64,000 bases of DNA from Planomicrobium sp. CPCC 101079 (GTDB taxonomy: Bacteria > Bacillota > Bacilli > Bacillales_A > Planococcaceae). The notes under the pieces are model-generated. The model had not been told where the DNA came from, ran no database searches, and was given only the letters and a program-made list of their open reading frames with translations. A program made the translations under genes and the position numbers. Shown here piece after piece: positions 47,348 through 55,203 of this stretch. The stretch covers positions 1 through 64,000 of the forward strand of contig NZ_VOHC01000008.1 of NCBI RefSeq assembly GCF_007859275.1. Direction: 5' to 3'. Each line of letters starts with the position of its first letter. The stretch's first letter is position 1.

Positions 47348-48151
47348 TCACTCTACTAGATACCCAAGCGAACGCAAGACATTCTTCATAAACAAATGCG
47401 ATGATATGAAAATGTCTTCCCGCTCAGGTTCTTGGAACAAATCATGGTAGCAATTTTTCCATTCTTTAAAACTGAATTCAGTCAAATCCTGTTGCAAAAG
47501 CCATTGTTTTGCGGCGGCAATATCAATAATCTCATCTTTTTCACCTGTCTGGACAAACACCGGAATGTCCGGAAATCGATTTCTCCCTTGTTCAGTCCCC
47601 TTCATATACGCTTGCAGTTCATTATACCAACCAGCGGTAATCAATGTGTTGTATAAATTATCGTCGTTTTCTGCAACAATCACTTCAATATTCCGGGTCA
47701 GGTGGCGTACTTGGATATCATGATCCAATTTCATATTGGCCATCAACTTATGCAGCCCTGGCACCGATTTCGATAAGCTGAACGGGGTTTTTATTAGCTG
47801 GAGCCAAGGCGATGTGAAAACGGCTCCCGCCACAGCGAAAGAATTCTTGCTTAAAACGTTCATGGCGAGCGTTGCACCCAATCCATGGCCGACAACGAAC
47901 ACCGGCAAGCTGTCTTTATGCGCAGCTTCGACTGATAAGCGCACCGCCTGTTCATAATCATCAAACGATTCCTCGTGTACGAGCCCGACATCTATGCCTT
48001 CTCCATGTCCTGGCAAATCCCCCATGATGACGTTGAAATTCTGGGAACGCCACTGCTCGATTGGCCATGCGTACCGCAGGTGATGCTCGTAAGCACTATG
48101 TATAAGAACGATGACCGCTTTTGCCTGTCCAGCCGCTTCCCATTTCCACAT
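47348..48151 (-). CDS. ytpA: YtpA-like alpha/beta hydrolase lacking the nucleophile serine
   Basis: A 267-residue alpha/beta hydrolase-fold protein related to B. subtilis YtpA, a lysophospholipase that makes the phospholipid antibiotic bacilysocin. Shared blocks are MWKWEAAGQAKAVIVLIHSA, VIMGDLPGHGEG, TGEKDEIIDIAAAKQWL and CYHDLFQEPERED, so the acid and histidine of the triad are kept. The nucleophile elbow reads VGHGLGA, where YtpA has GHSMGG: the catalytic serine is glycine (codon GGA). Canonical esterase activity is therefore doubtful. GAAAGGGGAAG precedes the ATG at 48151. It stands next to ytoA, as in B. subtilis. Confidence 0.8.
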   Translation of the reverse strand: MWKWEAAGQAKAVIVLIHSAYEHHLRYAWPIEQWRSQNFNVIMGDLPGHGEGIDVGLVHEESFDDYEQAVRLSVEAAHKDSLPVFVVGHGLGATLAMNVLSKNSFAVAGAVFTSPWLQLIKTPFSLSKSVPGLHKLMANMKLDHDIQVRHLTRNIEVIVAENDDNLYNTLITAGWYNELQAYMKGTEQGRNRFPDIPVFVQTGEKDEIIDIAAAKQWLLQQDLTEFSFKEWKNCYHDLFQEPEREDIFISSHLFMKNVLRSLGYLVE

Positions 48152-48194
48152 CCAATCTTCCCCTTTCAAAATCAGCCATCTTGTTTTCCAAAAT

Positions 48195-48222
48195 TTGACC
48201 TTTCTATTGGTTTTGATAAGAT
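48195..48222 (+). promoter_or_regulatory. Possible sigma-A promoter of ytoA
   Basis: TTGACC (48195-48200) and TAAGAT (48217-48222) are 16 bases apart, upstream of ytoA and facing away from the divergent hydrolase gene. The match is moderate. Confidence 0.4.
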
Positions 48223-48259
48223 TAAAGCATCATTTATTTTCCTTAAAGGAGTTTTTCTT

Positions 48260-48775
48260 ATGATTTATCCGTTCAAAGACAAGCATCCGTCCATCGATCC
48301 ATCTGTCTTTATCGCTGATTTTGTTACGGTAACCGGAGACGTGACGATCGGCGGCGGCTCATCGGTTTGGTTTAATACCGTAATTCGCGGAGACGTTTCG
48401 CCGACCATTATCGGCAAGAACGTCAATATTCAAGATCTTTGCATGCTGCACCAAAGCCCTGGCAAGACCCTGCGGCTAGAAGACAATGTAACGATTGGCC
48501 ACCAAGTGACTCTTCATAGTTGCACCATCCGAGAAGGTGCGTTAATCGGCATGGGATCCATCATTTTAGATGGTGCCGAAGTTGGCAAAGGCGCATTTAT
48601 CGGTGCCGGCAGCCTCGTTCCTCCTGGGAAAGTGATCCCACCGGGAATGCTCGCGCTTGGACGCCCTGCAAAAGTTGTTCGCGAACTGCGTGAAGACGAC
48701 AGAATCGACATGGAACGGATTGTCCGTGAATACGCAGAAAAAGGTGCTTACTACAAATCGCTTCAGCAAACTTAA
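48260..48775 (+). CDS. ytoA: YtoA, gamma-carbonic anhydrase-like hexapeptide protein
   Basis: A 171-residue left-handed beta-helix protein of the gamma-carbonic anhydrase/YrdA group, expected to be a trimer binding metal at subunit interfaces. Hexapeptide turns run through about residues 14-130. Likely metal histidines are in DLCMLHQS, TIGHQVTLHSC. LGRPAKVVRELRE closes the helix. The open frame continues 95 codons upstream, but that part is antisense to the ytpA gene. AAAGGAG stands before the ATG at 48260, giving the family size. No activity is proven for most members. Confidence 0.9.
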   Translation: MIYPFKDKHPSIDPSVFIADFVTVTGDVTIGGGSSVWFNTVIRGDVSPTIIGKNVNIQDLCMLHQSPGKTLRLEDNVTIGHQVTLHSCTIREGALIGMGSIILDGAEVGKGAFIGAGSLVPPGKVIPPGMLALGRPAKVVRELREDDRIDMERIVREYAEKGAYYKSLQQT

Positions 48776-48921
48776 AAAAGCCGTTTCGCTTCTTTATCTA
48801 TTCCCTAAAAAATGAAATAAAATCGAAAATGTTTTTTTAGAATTTTTAGTTTTATTAGTATTTTCATCTTACCTTTTGCAACAGAAAAATTCAATTAGCA
48901 TCAGATTTGTGAGTTATGCAT

Positions 48922-48954
48922 AAAAAAAGACGACCAAAAAGGTCGTCTTTTTTC
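48922..48954. terminator. Terminator copy left of the composite repeat
   Basis: AAAAGACGACC pairs with GGTCGTCTTTT around five A, with tracts on both sides. It is about 150 bases after ytoA and nearly identical to the hairpin at 49575-49605. Confidence 0.8.
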
Positions 48955-48957
48955 CAG

Positions 48958-49570
48958 CTTGTTGAGAAACTCTTGTTGCTCTTTTCATATTGCGCTCCAG
49001 ACGGACGCTTTCCGCGGGGTGCGGCCTGAGCCTCCTCGCTCGCTTTGAAAACCTTGTGCTCCTGCATCGCTGCGCTAGTTTCGTCGCAAATGGGTTGGCA
49101 AATTACTTTTGCCCAACCCATTCCCTGCGGGGTCTCAGGACTCGCACCATTCCCGCAGGAAAAAACGGTGCTCCTGCATCGCTTCGCTGCTTCGTCGCAA
49201 ACAAGTTGGTCGAACTCCCTTCGCCCAACTTGCTCGCCGCCTTCCGCTGCATGTCGCTTCTTTTCATTCGCTTTGGAGATGCTCTGCACTCCTGATTGTT
49301 TGAGCAAATTCGCTGGTAGTGTTTCCTTCTCTCTCGATAGGGAGCCAAGTGGCGGAGACGCCTGCGGGATAGCGAGACAGCCGAGACCCCGCAAGACGCG
49401 GAGCGGCTGAGGAGGCTTGGCGCTCGCCCGCGGCATTTAAAACATATGCTCCTGCGCAAGCTCGTCGCAAAGCTATTGGCCAAAATAACTTCGGCCAATA
49501 GCTTCGCAGCTGGTTGGCGAACTATCGGTTAAGGAATGCTCGCTCATACAACGTTAACTTTCTCAACAAG
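48958..49570. repeat. Composite 610-bp repeat element with inverted ends and three hairpin units
   Basis: The ends CTTGTTGAGAAA and TTTCTCAACAAG are perfect 12-bp inverted repeats. Inside are two GC-rich repeat backbones in opposite orientation (49012-49251 and 49341-49433). Three units share a TGCTCCTGC to TCGTCGCAAA lead followed by a hairpin (49056-49122, 49168-49232, about 49447-49504). No protein gene is convincing: the open frames are repeat translations. No transposase is present, so if mobile it would need help from elsewhere. This fills the 48776-49616 gap together with the two flanking terminators; 48776-48920 is A+T-rich and holds nothing I recognise. Confidence 0.65.
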
Positions 49571-49574
49571 TTGA

Positions 49575-49605
49575 GAAAAAGACGACCAAAAGGTCGTCTT
49601 TTTTC
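49575..49605. terminator. Terminator copy right of the composite repeat (metK)
   Basis: AAAAAGACGACC pairs with GGTCGTCTTTTT, just after the metK stop on the minus strand. It differs from the left copy by one loop base. Confidence 0.85.
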
Positions 49606-49616
49606 TATATGTTTTA

Positions 49617-50813
49617 TTAGATGCCAGCTTGCTCTTTCAAAATTGCGGCTTTATCAGTGCGTTCCCATGGAAGGTCCACATCTGTGCGGCCGAAGTGGCC
49701 ATATGCTGCAGTTTGTTTGTAGATTGGGCGGCGCAGATCCAACATTTTGATGATTCCAGCCGGACGCAAATCAAAGTTTGCACGGACAAGATCGATCAAG
49801 GTTTCTTCGCTGACTTTGCCAGTTCCGAATGTATCGAACGCCAATGATACAGGGTGTGCTACACCGATAGCGTAAGCCAATTGTACTTCACAACGGTCAG
49901 CCAGTCCTGCAGCCACAATGTTTTTCGCTACATAGCGCGCAGCGTATGCTGCTGAACGGTCAACTTTCGTAGCATCCTTGCCAGAGAAAGCTCCGCCGCC
50001 GTGGCGTGCGTAACCGCCGTAAGTATCAACAATGATTTTACGGCCTGTCAATCCTGCATCACCTTGAGGTCCGCCGATAACAAAACGGCCTGTTGGATTG
50101 ATGAAGTATTTTGTTTCTGCATCCATCAATTCAGCAGGAACAACTTCATTGATTACATATTCTTTAATATTGCGTTGAATTTGTTCAAGCGTTACTTCTG
50201 GATGGTGTTGAGTAGAGATGACGATTGTATCCACACGAAGTGGCTTGTTGTTTTCATCATACTCGATTGTTACTTGAGTTTTGCCATCCGGACGCAAGTA
50301 TGGAAGAATTTCTTCTTTGCGCACTTCCGCTAACCGGCGCGCCAATTTATGAGCCAATGAAATCGGCAAAGGCATCAATTCTTCTGTTTCGTTATTAGCG
50401 TATCCGAACATGAGGCCTTGGTCTCCTGCACCGATATCATCCAGTTCTTTATCTGTCATTTGGCCTTCGCGCGATTCAAGCGCTACGTTAACGCCAGCAG
50501 CGATATCAGGCGACTGCTCATCAATAGATGTCAATACTGCGCTAGTTTCTGAGTCAAAGCCATATTTTGCACGTGTATAGCCGATTTCGCGAACTGTTTC
50601 ACGCACTACTTTTGGGATATCTACATATGTAGAAGTTGTAATTTCTCCCGCTACAAGCACTAGCCCAGTAGTGACAGTTGTTTCGCACGCTACGCGCGCA
50701 TTTGGATCTTCTTTTAAAATGGCATCCAAAATAGAATCTGAGATTTGATCGCAAATTTTATCCGGATGTCCTTCTGTTACAGATTCTGATGTGAATAATC
50801 GACGGTTTTTCAA
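49617..50813 (-). CDS. metK: S-adenosylmethionine synthetase
   Basis: A 398-residue enzyme making SAM from methionine and ATP in the cytoplasm. [16 protein letters not shown] opens the active site, [12 protein letters not shown] is the conserved hexapeptide region near residue 120, and [18 protein letters not shown] is the P-loop-like C-terminal motif. The length is standard. The start codon is TTG, ten bases after AAGGAGG. Expression should be repressed by SAM through the S-box upstream. It diverges from pckA, as in B. subtilis. Confidence 0.97.
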   Translation of the reverse strand: MKNRRLFTSESVTEGHPDKICDQISDSILDAILKEDPNARVACETTVTTGLVLVAGEITTSTYVDIPKVVRETVREIGYTRAKYGFDSETSAVLTSIDEQSPDIAAGVNVALESREGQMTDKELDDIGAGDQGLMFGYANNETEELMPLPISLAHKLARRLAEVRKEEILPYLRPDGKTQVTIEYDENNKPLRVDTIVISTQHHPEVTLEQIQRNIKEYVINEVVPAELMDAETKYFINPTGRFVIGGPQGDAGLTGRKIIVDTYGGYARHGGGAFSGKDATKVDRSAAYAARYVAKNIVAAGLADRCEVQLAYAIGVAHPVSLAFDTFGTGKVSEETLIDLVRANFDLRPAGIIKMLDLRRPIYKQTAAYGHFGRTDVDLPWERTDKAAILKEQAGI

Positions 50814-50954
50814 AATGTGTATTCCTCCTTATATCCTGCGAGATTGCTCTCGAAATTGATCTGATACTCATTTCCCATGTCAAGCCCGTTCTAAATGAAT
50901 GGGCTTCAAGCCGTTGTATTGTGGCCTTTGCACACGAGGATAAAGGGCATTTCA

Positions 50955-51128
50955 CAAAAAAATCCCTTCCTTTTATTGCATAAGGAAAGGAAAAATCATC
51001 ATAAGCACCTTTCACTCTTATCATCCAAGGCCCTGCGCCTTGTTTCAGGTTTGGCACCTTCGCTGCAATTGCAGCAGGTTGCCGGGTTTCATAGGGCCTG
51101 CTCCCTCCACCAGCTCGGAATAAGAGTA
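50955..51128 (-). promoter_or_regulatory. SAM-I (S-box) riboswitch of metK
   Basis: On the minus strand the aptamer runs from about 51128 to 51013. P1 arms CTCTTAT and ATAAGAG enclose CTGGTGGAGGGA, GGCCCTATGAAACCCGGCAACC and GGTGCCAAA-type S-box cores. A terminator stem (CCTTTCCTT with AAGGAAGGG) and T-run follow at 50996-50955. SAM binding should favour termination before metK. The remainder of the 50814-51359 gap holds the promoters of metK and pckA. Confidence 0.95.
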
Positions 51129-51359
51129 TCCGTTCAATTTTCCATCTTACGGAATGTAATTGTTGATGTCAACTTTTTTCCGATAAAGTTGCCCTTTCAC
51201 CTTAAAAACTTCAAAATGCAGCTAAAACTGTCCTCAGATTGGAAACTTTGCATTTCTGTAGTTATTAGTATAGACTAATCGAATCAATGTGTTATACTAA
51301 TGTTCGAATATACAAGCTCCCCATTTTTTATGGGAATAATCGAAAAGGAAGGTACATAT

Positions 51360-52952
51360 ATGACTTCAGTAAACTTCGTAAACGACTTGAATGATTTATT
51401 AAATAGCCCCAATGTACGTGTTCAATTGTCTGTTCCACAGCTAGTGGAAGAAGCAACATCCCGAGGAGAAGCGGTATTGACTGCAGATGGAGCCGTTGCT
51501 GCGGAGACTGGCAAATACACTGGCCGTTCGCCTAAAGACAAATATATGGTAGAAGAAGAAACTTCAAAAGACAAAATCGATTGGGGCAGCGTCAACCGTC
51601 CAATTTCTTCCGAGGTTTTTGAAAACCTTTACGCTAAAGTCCTCAACCATTTGAAACAGAGAGACGCTTTGTATGTGTTCAAAGGTTTTGCCGGCGCAGA
51701 TCCTGAATCCCGCCTTTCAATCCAAACCATCAATGAATACGCTTGGCATAATTTATTTGCCCACCAATTGTTCATCCGTCCGACTGCTGAAGAACTTGAA
51801 GCGCACCAAGCTGAATTCACCGTTGTATACGCACCTACTTTCCACGCAGATCCTGCAGTAGACGGCACTGATTCGGAAACATTCATTATCGTGTCGATGG
51901 AAAAACGCATCATTTTAATCGGCGGCACTGAATATGCCGGTGAAATGAAAAAGTCGATTTTCTCCATTATGAACTATATTCTTCCCGAAAAAGGAATTCT
52001 TCCAATGCACTGCTCAGCAAACGTTGGCCCAGAAGGCGATGTTACATTGTTCTTCGGTCTTTCAGGTACAGGAAAAACAACACTGTCTGCAGATGAAAAT
52101 CGCAAGTTGATCGGCGATGATGAGCATGGCTGGTCAGATAACGGCGTTTTCAATATTGAGGGCGGCTGCTATGCCAAGACCATCAATTTGACTCGTGAAC
52201 ACGAACCGCAAATCTTTGATGCTATCCGTTTCGGCTCTGTTCTTGAAAATGTAGTCGTTGATGAAGACACCCGTATTCCTGACTACCATGATGGTTCATT
52301 GACTGAAAATACGCGTGCTGCATATCCGATCCAGGCAATTGACAATATCGTCGATCCGTCGGTAGCAGGACACCCGAAAACGATTGTCTTTTTGACTGCT
52401 GATGCGTTCGGCGTTTTGCCTCCAATCAGCCATTTGACAAAAGAACAAGCGATGTACCACTTCTTGAGCGGCTATACATCTAAACTGGCCGGAACTGAGC
52501 GCGGCATTACTTCTCCTGAAGCAACATTCTCTACGTGCTTCGGATCGCCTTTCCTTCCGCTTCACGCAACAGTTTACGCGGAAATGCTCGGCAAAAAAAT
52601 TGATGAGCATGGCGTTCAGGTCTTCCTTGTCAACACTGGCTGGACTGGTGGAGAATATGGCGTAGGAAACCGCATGAAACTGTCTTATACGCGCACAATG
52701 GTACGCGCAGCTATCCACGGTGAGCTAAATAACATTGAAACAGAAAAAGAAGCAGTTTTCGGCTTTGAAGTTCCAAAAGAAGTTCCTGGTGTGCCGACTG
52801 AAGTGTTAAACCCACGCAATGCTTGGGCTGACAAAGAAGCATACGACAAAAAAGCAAAGGAATTGGCTCGCCAATTCCAAGAAAACTTTAAAAAATTCGG
52901 CACTGTCTCTTCTGACATCAGTGTTCAAGGCGGACCTTCCGCAGCAGAATAA
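51360..52952 (+). CDS. pckA: Phosphoenolpyruvate carboxykinase (ATP)
   Basis: A 530-residue ATP-type PEPCK converting oxaloacetate to phosphoenolpyruvate, the entry to gluconeogenesis. [12 protein letters not shown] is the oxaloacetate site and [20 protein letters not shown] includes the kinase-1a region. The P-loop is [13 protein letters not shown], and [21 protein letters not shown] is the metal site. An upstream extension of 20 codons is open, but AAAGGAAGG stands before the ATG at 51360, which gives the Bacillus length. In B. subtilis the gene is repressed in glucose by CcpN; no such site is proved here. Confidence 0.97.
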   Translation: MTSVNFVNDLNDLLNSPNVRVQLSVPQLVEEATSRGEAVLTADGAVAAETGKYTGRSPKDKYMVEEETSKDKIDWGSVNRPISSEVFENLYAKVLNHLKQRDALYVFKGFAGADPESRLSIQTINEYAWHNLFAHQLFIRPTAEELEAHQAEFTVVYAPTFHADPAVDGTDSETFIIVSMEKRIILIGGTEYAGEMKKSIFSIMNYILPEKGILPMHCSANVGPEGDVTLFFGLSGTGKTTLSADENRKLIGDDEHGWSDNGVFNIEGGCYAKTINLTREHEPQIFDAIRFGSVLENVVVDEDTRIPDYHDGSLTENTRAAYPIQAIDNIVDPSVAGHPKTIVFLTADAFGVLPPISHLTKEQAMYHFLSGYTSKLAGTERGITSPEATFSTCFGSPFLPLHATVYAEMLGKKIDEHGVQVFLVNTGWTGGEYGVGNRMKLSYTRTMVRAAIHGELNNIETEKEAVFGFEVPKEVPGVPTEVLNPRNAWADKEAYDKKAKELARQFQENFKKFGTVSSDISVQGGPSAAE

Positions 52953-52960
52953 CCTATCAT

Positions 52961-52994
52961 AAAAAAAGCCATTCGCTTATGCGGATGGCTTTTA
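52961..52994 (+). terminator. pckA terminator
   Basis: AAAGCCATTCGC pairs with GCGGATGGCTTT around TTAT. Confidence 0.85.
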
Positions 52995-53001
52995 TCATTT
53001 T

Positions 53002-53030
53002 CAAAAAGCTGCCCTTGAACGGACAGCTTC
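53002..53030 (-). terminator. ytmA terminator
   Basis: AAGCTGTCC pairs with GGCAGCTT with one mismatch on the minus strand and is followed by TTT, close to the ytmA stop. Confidence 0.65.
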
Positions 53031-53037
53031 TAATAAT

Positions 53038-53814
53038 TTATTCCTGCCTTTTCATCCACTCCGCAGCCGCCCGCACCGTCCGGCGATTTGCCACCGGCGG
53101 AAAGAAATGCGTGTAGTCTGGAAAATACCACGTCTCGTGCGGCTGATTATTCATCTTCAATGCTTCTTCGAGTAAATAAGCTTGCCCAGGTGAGACATTT
53201 TCATCATTAAGTCCATGGATGATAAGAAACGGAGCTGTCGCTTCTTCTAAACGCAACAGTGGATTTCGCTCTTCATAAGCTGCGAGCGCAGTATTTGGCG
53301 TACCGCCGTATATCCGTTTCATCATGCGGCGCATGTCCGGCCTCTCCTTATATGTCAATACCGTATCAGTTACCCCAGCCCATGTGACCACAGATGTGAT
53401 ATCATCTCGCAAAATGGCTGTCCAAAGCGCCATTATGCCGCCTCTGGAAAATGCCAGCAAATGAATTTTTCCATTGCAGCGCGCTTTTAAGACATCCACT
53501 CCATAAACCGCATCCCATCTGTCTGCACCCGCGAATTCGTCTTTTCCTTCTCCTCCGCGGTTGCCTCTATAATAAGGCGCAAAAACGACAAAACCTTGTG
53601 CGGCATACTGAGCAATGCGCGCCGGGCGCACCATTCCGATCGATTGGATACCCCCTCTCAAATACAGCACACCGCTGTAGTCGCCAGATGTTTTTGGCTC
53701 TGCCAGCAAACCTTTCACTTTCAAGCCTTCCGACCAGTAGACGATTTCCTGCATCCGGACATGCGGATTTGGCGACGGGTACCATTTTTTCGATTCAATC
53801 ATTCCATTTTCCAA
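53038..53814 (-). CDS. ytmA: YtmA, S9-type alpha/beta hydrolase
   Basis: A 258-residue serine hydrolase of the prolyl oligopeptidase (S9) group without a beta-propeller. The nucleophile is in LLAFSRGGIMAL. The acid lies in HGLNDENVSPGQAYLLE and the histidine in PDYTHFF. GVLYLRGG is the oxyanion region and FAPYYRGNRGGEGKDEF is typical. The first codons overlap the end of ytkD; starts at 53814 or 53802 are both possible, and the second sits at the ytkD stop. The substrate is unknown. Confidence 0.88.
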   Translation of the reverse strand: MENGMIESKKWYPSPNPHVRMQEIVYWSEGLKVKGLLAEPKTSGDYSGVLYLRGGIQSIGMVRPARIAQYAAQGFVVFAPYYRGNRGGEGKDEFAGADRWDAVYGVDVLKARCNGKIHLLAFSRGGIMALWTAILRDDITSVVTWAGVTDTVLTYKERPDMRRMMKRIYGGTPNTALAAYEERNPLLRLEEATAPFLIIHGLNDENVSPGQAYLLEEALKMNNQPHETWYFPDYTHFFPPVANRRTVRAAAEWMKRQE

Positions 53815-54253
53815 TGCTTTTCACCTTCTCCAAAATTTCCTTCATACCTGAATCTTTCATTAAAAAACTAAAGCGGCCGTCGAGTGCCAATTCATCTGAC
53901 AGTACTGCACCGGCTGTCTCAAGCAACAGGCTGTCCTCCATCCGGCTGACTCTTCCCAAAAAGACCGTTTTACAGAATGGCTTCTCCGAATAAACTACGT
54001 ATTCTGCCAGCCATTCCAAGTTTTCAATAATGGCTCCGGTCTCCTCATACACTTCCCGTTTTGCCGCGGCGGCTAAACTTTCCCCTGCTTCGACTTTGCC
54101 ACCCGGGAATTCCAGCCCGCGCACCAAATGATCGGTCAACAGCCAGCGGCCTTTGAATTTCGCAATCACCAGCACATGTTCGCTCGCTATTGAAAAATGT
54201 CCGGGCACAAAGGATAGTTCACATGTATAGCCATTCAAATCTTTATATTCCAT
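53795..54253 (-). CDS. ytkD: YtkD, Nudix nucleoside triphosphatase
   Basis: A 152-residue Nudix hydrolase. The box reads GGKVEAGESLAAAAKREVYEETG, which fits GX5EX7REUXEEXGU. The B. subtilis YtkD removes 8-oxo-dGTP and other triphosphates and acts in stress protection; RNA 5' pyrophosphohydrolase activity has also been described. LAEYVVYSEKPFCKTVFLGR follows the box. CTAGAGGTG precedes the ATG. It overlaps ytmA, so the two form an operon. Confidence 0.92.
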   Translation of the reverse strand: MEYKDLNGYTCELSFVPGHFSIASEHVLVIAKFKGRWLLTDHLVRGLEFPGGKVEAGESLAAAAKREVYEETGAIIENLEWLAEYVVYSEKPFCKTVFLGRVSRMEDSLLLETAGAVLSDELALDGRFSFLMKDSGMKEILEKVKSIGKWND

Positions 54254-54275
54254 CCGTATTCACCTCTAGGCAATC

Positions 54276-54311
54276 AGAAAAAGCGTACACTGAAGAATCA
54301 GTGTACGCTTC
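54276..54311 (-). terminator. dps terminator
   Basis: AAGCGTACACTG pairs with CAGTGTACGCTT around six bases, with a T-tract on the minus strand. Confidence 0.88.
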
Positions 54312-54323
54312 ATTATTTCTATT

Positions 54324-54770
54324 TTACTTCTTTTCGCCCAGAAATGCTGATAACATCCAAGAATGTTTTTCTAAGTTCTGGTGGATCGCATTCAACATAT
54401 CTTCTGTCATGTCATCGTTGTCTTCTGCAGCCAATTCCATGCCGCGCTTTAACGATTTCATGATTTTGTCATAGTCGGAAACGACCGTTTGGACCATTTC
54501 GTCCGAACTTTCTTTGCTTGTTGCTTCCTCCACAACCGAAAGCTCCAGCTGTTCACGCATCGTCGCAACCGGCTTGCCGCCAAGCGCCAATAAGCGTTCG
54601 GCAATCTCATCCATATGCAAAGTCGCTTCGTTATACAATTCTTCAAACTTCACATGCAACGTAAAGAACTGATGCCCTTTCACATACCAATGAAAATTAT
54701 GTAGTTTTGTGTAGACTACTGACCATGTGGCCACTTGTACATTTAATTCCTGATTTAATTCCGCTGACAT
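54324..54770 (-). CDS. dps: Dps-family DNA-protecting ferritin
   Basis: A 148-residue mini-ferritin that forms a 12-subunit shell, oxidises Fe2+ with hydrogen peroxide and protects DNA. The ferroxidase residues are in [20 protein letters not shown] (His, His) and [17 protein letters not shown] (Asp, Glu). [19 protein letters not shown] is the last helix. It corresponds to B. subtilis Dps (YtkB), a general stress protein. GGAGAGTG precedes the ATG. It is transcribed alone. Confidence 0.94.
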   Translation of the reverse strand: MSAELNQELNVQVATWSVVYTKLHNFHWYVKGHQFFTLHVKFEELYNEATLHMDEIAERLLALGGKPVATMREQLELSVVEEATSKESSDEMVQTVVSDYDKIMKSLKRGMELAAEDNDDMTEDMLNAIHQNLEKHSWMLSAFLGEKK

Positions 54771-54884
54771 TCAAATCACTCTCCAATTAGGTTGATTAAG
54801 CTTATATACTTTATTAATACCTCTGGAGTCCTTACAATAAACATTAAAGGATTTTCCAAACTATCCGAAAAGAGCTGACCATTC

Positions 54885-55115
54885 ATGAAAACCGCGTTGT
54901 TAAAACTATTCCGTTTTTACCAACGGTTTATCTCACCTCTATCACCGCCAAGCTGCCGGTTTTATCCGACATGCTCGCATTATGGCATTGAAGCGGTCGA
55001 GAAACACGGTGCTGTAAAAGGCGCTTATTTGGCAATACGACGAATTTTGAAATGCCACCCGTTCCATAAAGGCGGAATCGATTTTGTTCCCGAAGAATGG
55101 CCCCCTAAAAAATAA
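54885..55115 (+). CDS. yidD: YidD, membrane protein insertion efficiency factor
   Basis: A 76-residue YidD protein, a small amphipathic membrane-associated helper of YidC/SpoIIIJ-dependent insertion. The family pattern [22 protein letters not shown], the basic stretch [20 protein letters not shown] and HKGGIDFVP are all present, including three conserved cysteines. It corresponds to B. subtilis YtjA. AGAGCTG is a modest ribosome site. A terminator follows closely. Confidence 0.95.
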   Translation: MKTALLKLFRFYQRFISPLSPPSCRFYPTCSHYGIEAVEKHGAVKGAYLAIRRILKCHPFHKGGIDFVPEEWPPKK

Positions 55116-55128
55116 TTAGGGGGTTTCT
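55100..55128 (+). terminator. yidD terminator
   Basis: CCCCCTAA pairs with TTAGGGGG and is followed by TTTCTT. It overlaps the end of the gene. Confidence 0.75.
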
Positions 55129-55188
55129 TGTGTTTTCAAGCAGTTTCGTGTAGTATAACCTAATGTCGAAAAAACGTAACCGTTACAC
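55129..55188 (+). promoter_or_regulatory. Promoter and possible Zur box of the zinc-binding lipoprotein gene
   Basis: TTGTGT and TAGTAT with 17 bases between form a likely sigma-A promoter. Just downstream, GTAACCGTTAC (centre of about 55174-55188) is a perfect 5-1-5 inverted repeat resembling the core of the Bacillus Zur box TCGTAATNATTACGA. The outer bases match less well. Confidence 0.45.
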
Positions 55189-55203
55189 TTTGGAGGTACT
55201 ACT

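Noticed and set aside
47975-48259. Open N-terminal extension of 95 codons on the ytoA frame
   Set aside because: It is antisense to the YtpA-like gene. The family starts at MIYPFKDKHPSIDPSVF, and AAAGGAG precedes the ATG at 48260.
48891-49498. Several 60-180 residue open frames on both strands in the composite repeat
   Set aside because: They overlap each other, lack ribosome sites, are Arg/Ser-rich translations of GC-rich repeats and cross the hairpins. No domain is visible.
49056-49504. CRISPR array
   Set aside because: The three units are unequally spaced and partly in separate repeat contexts; there are no uniform spacers and no cas genes.
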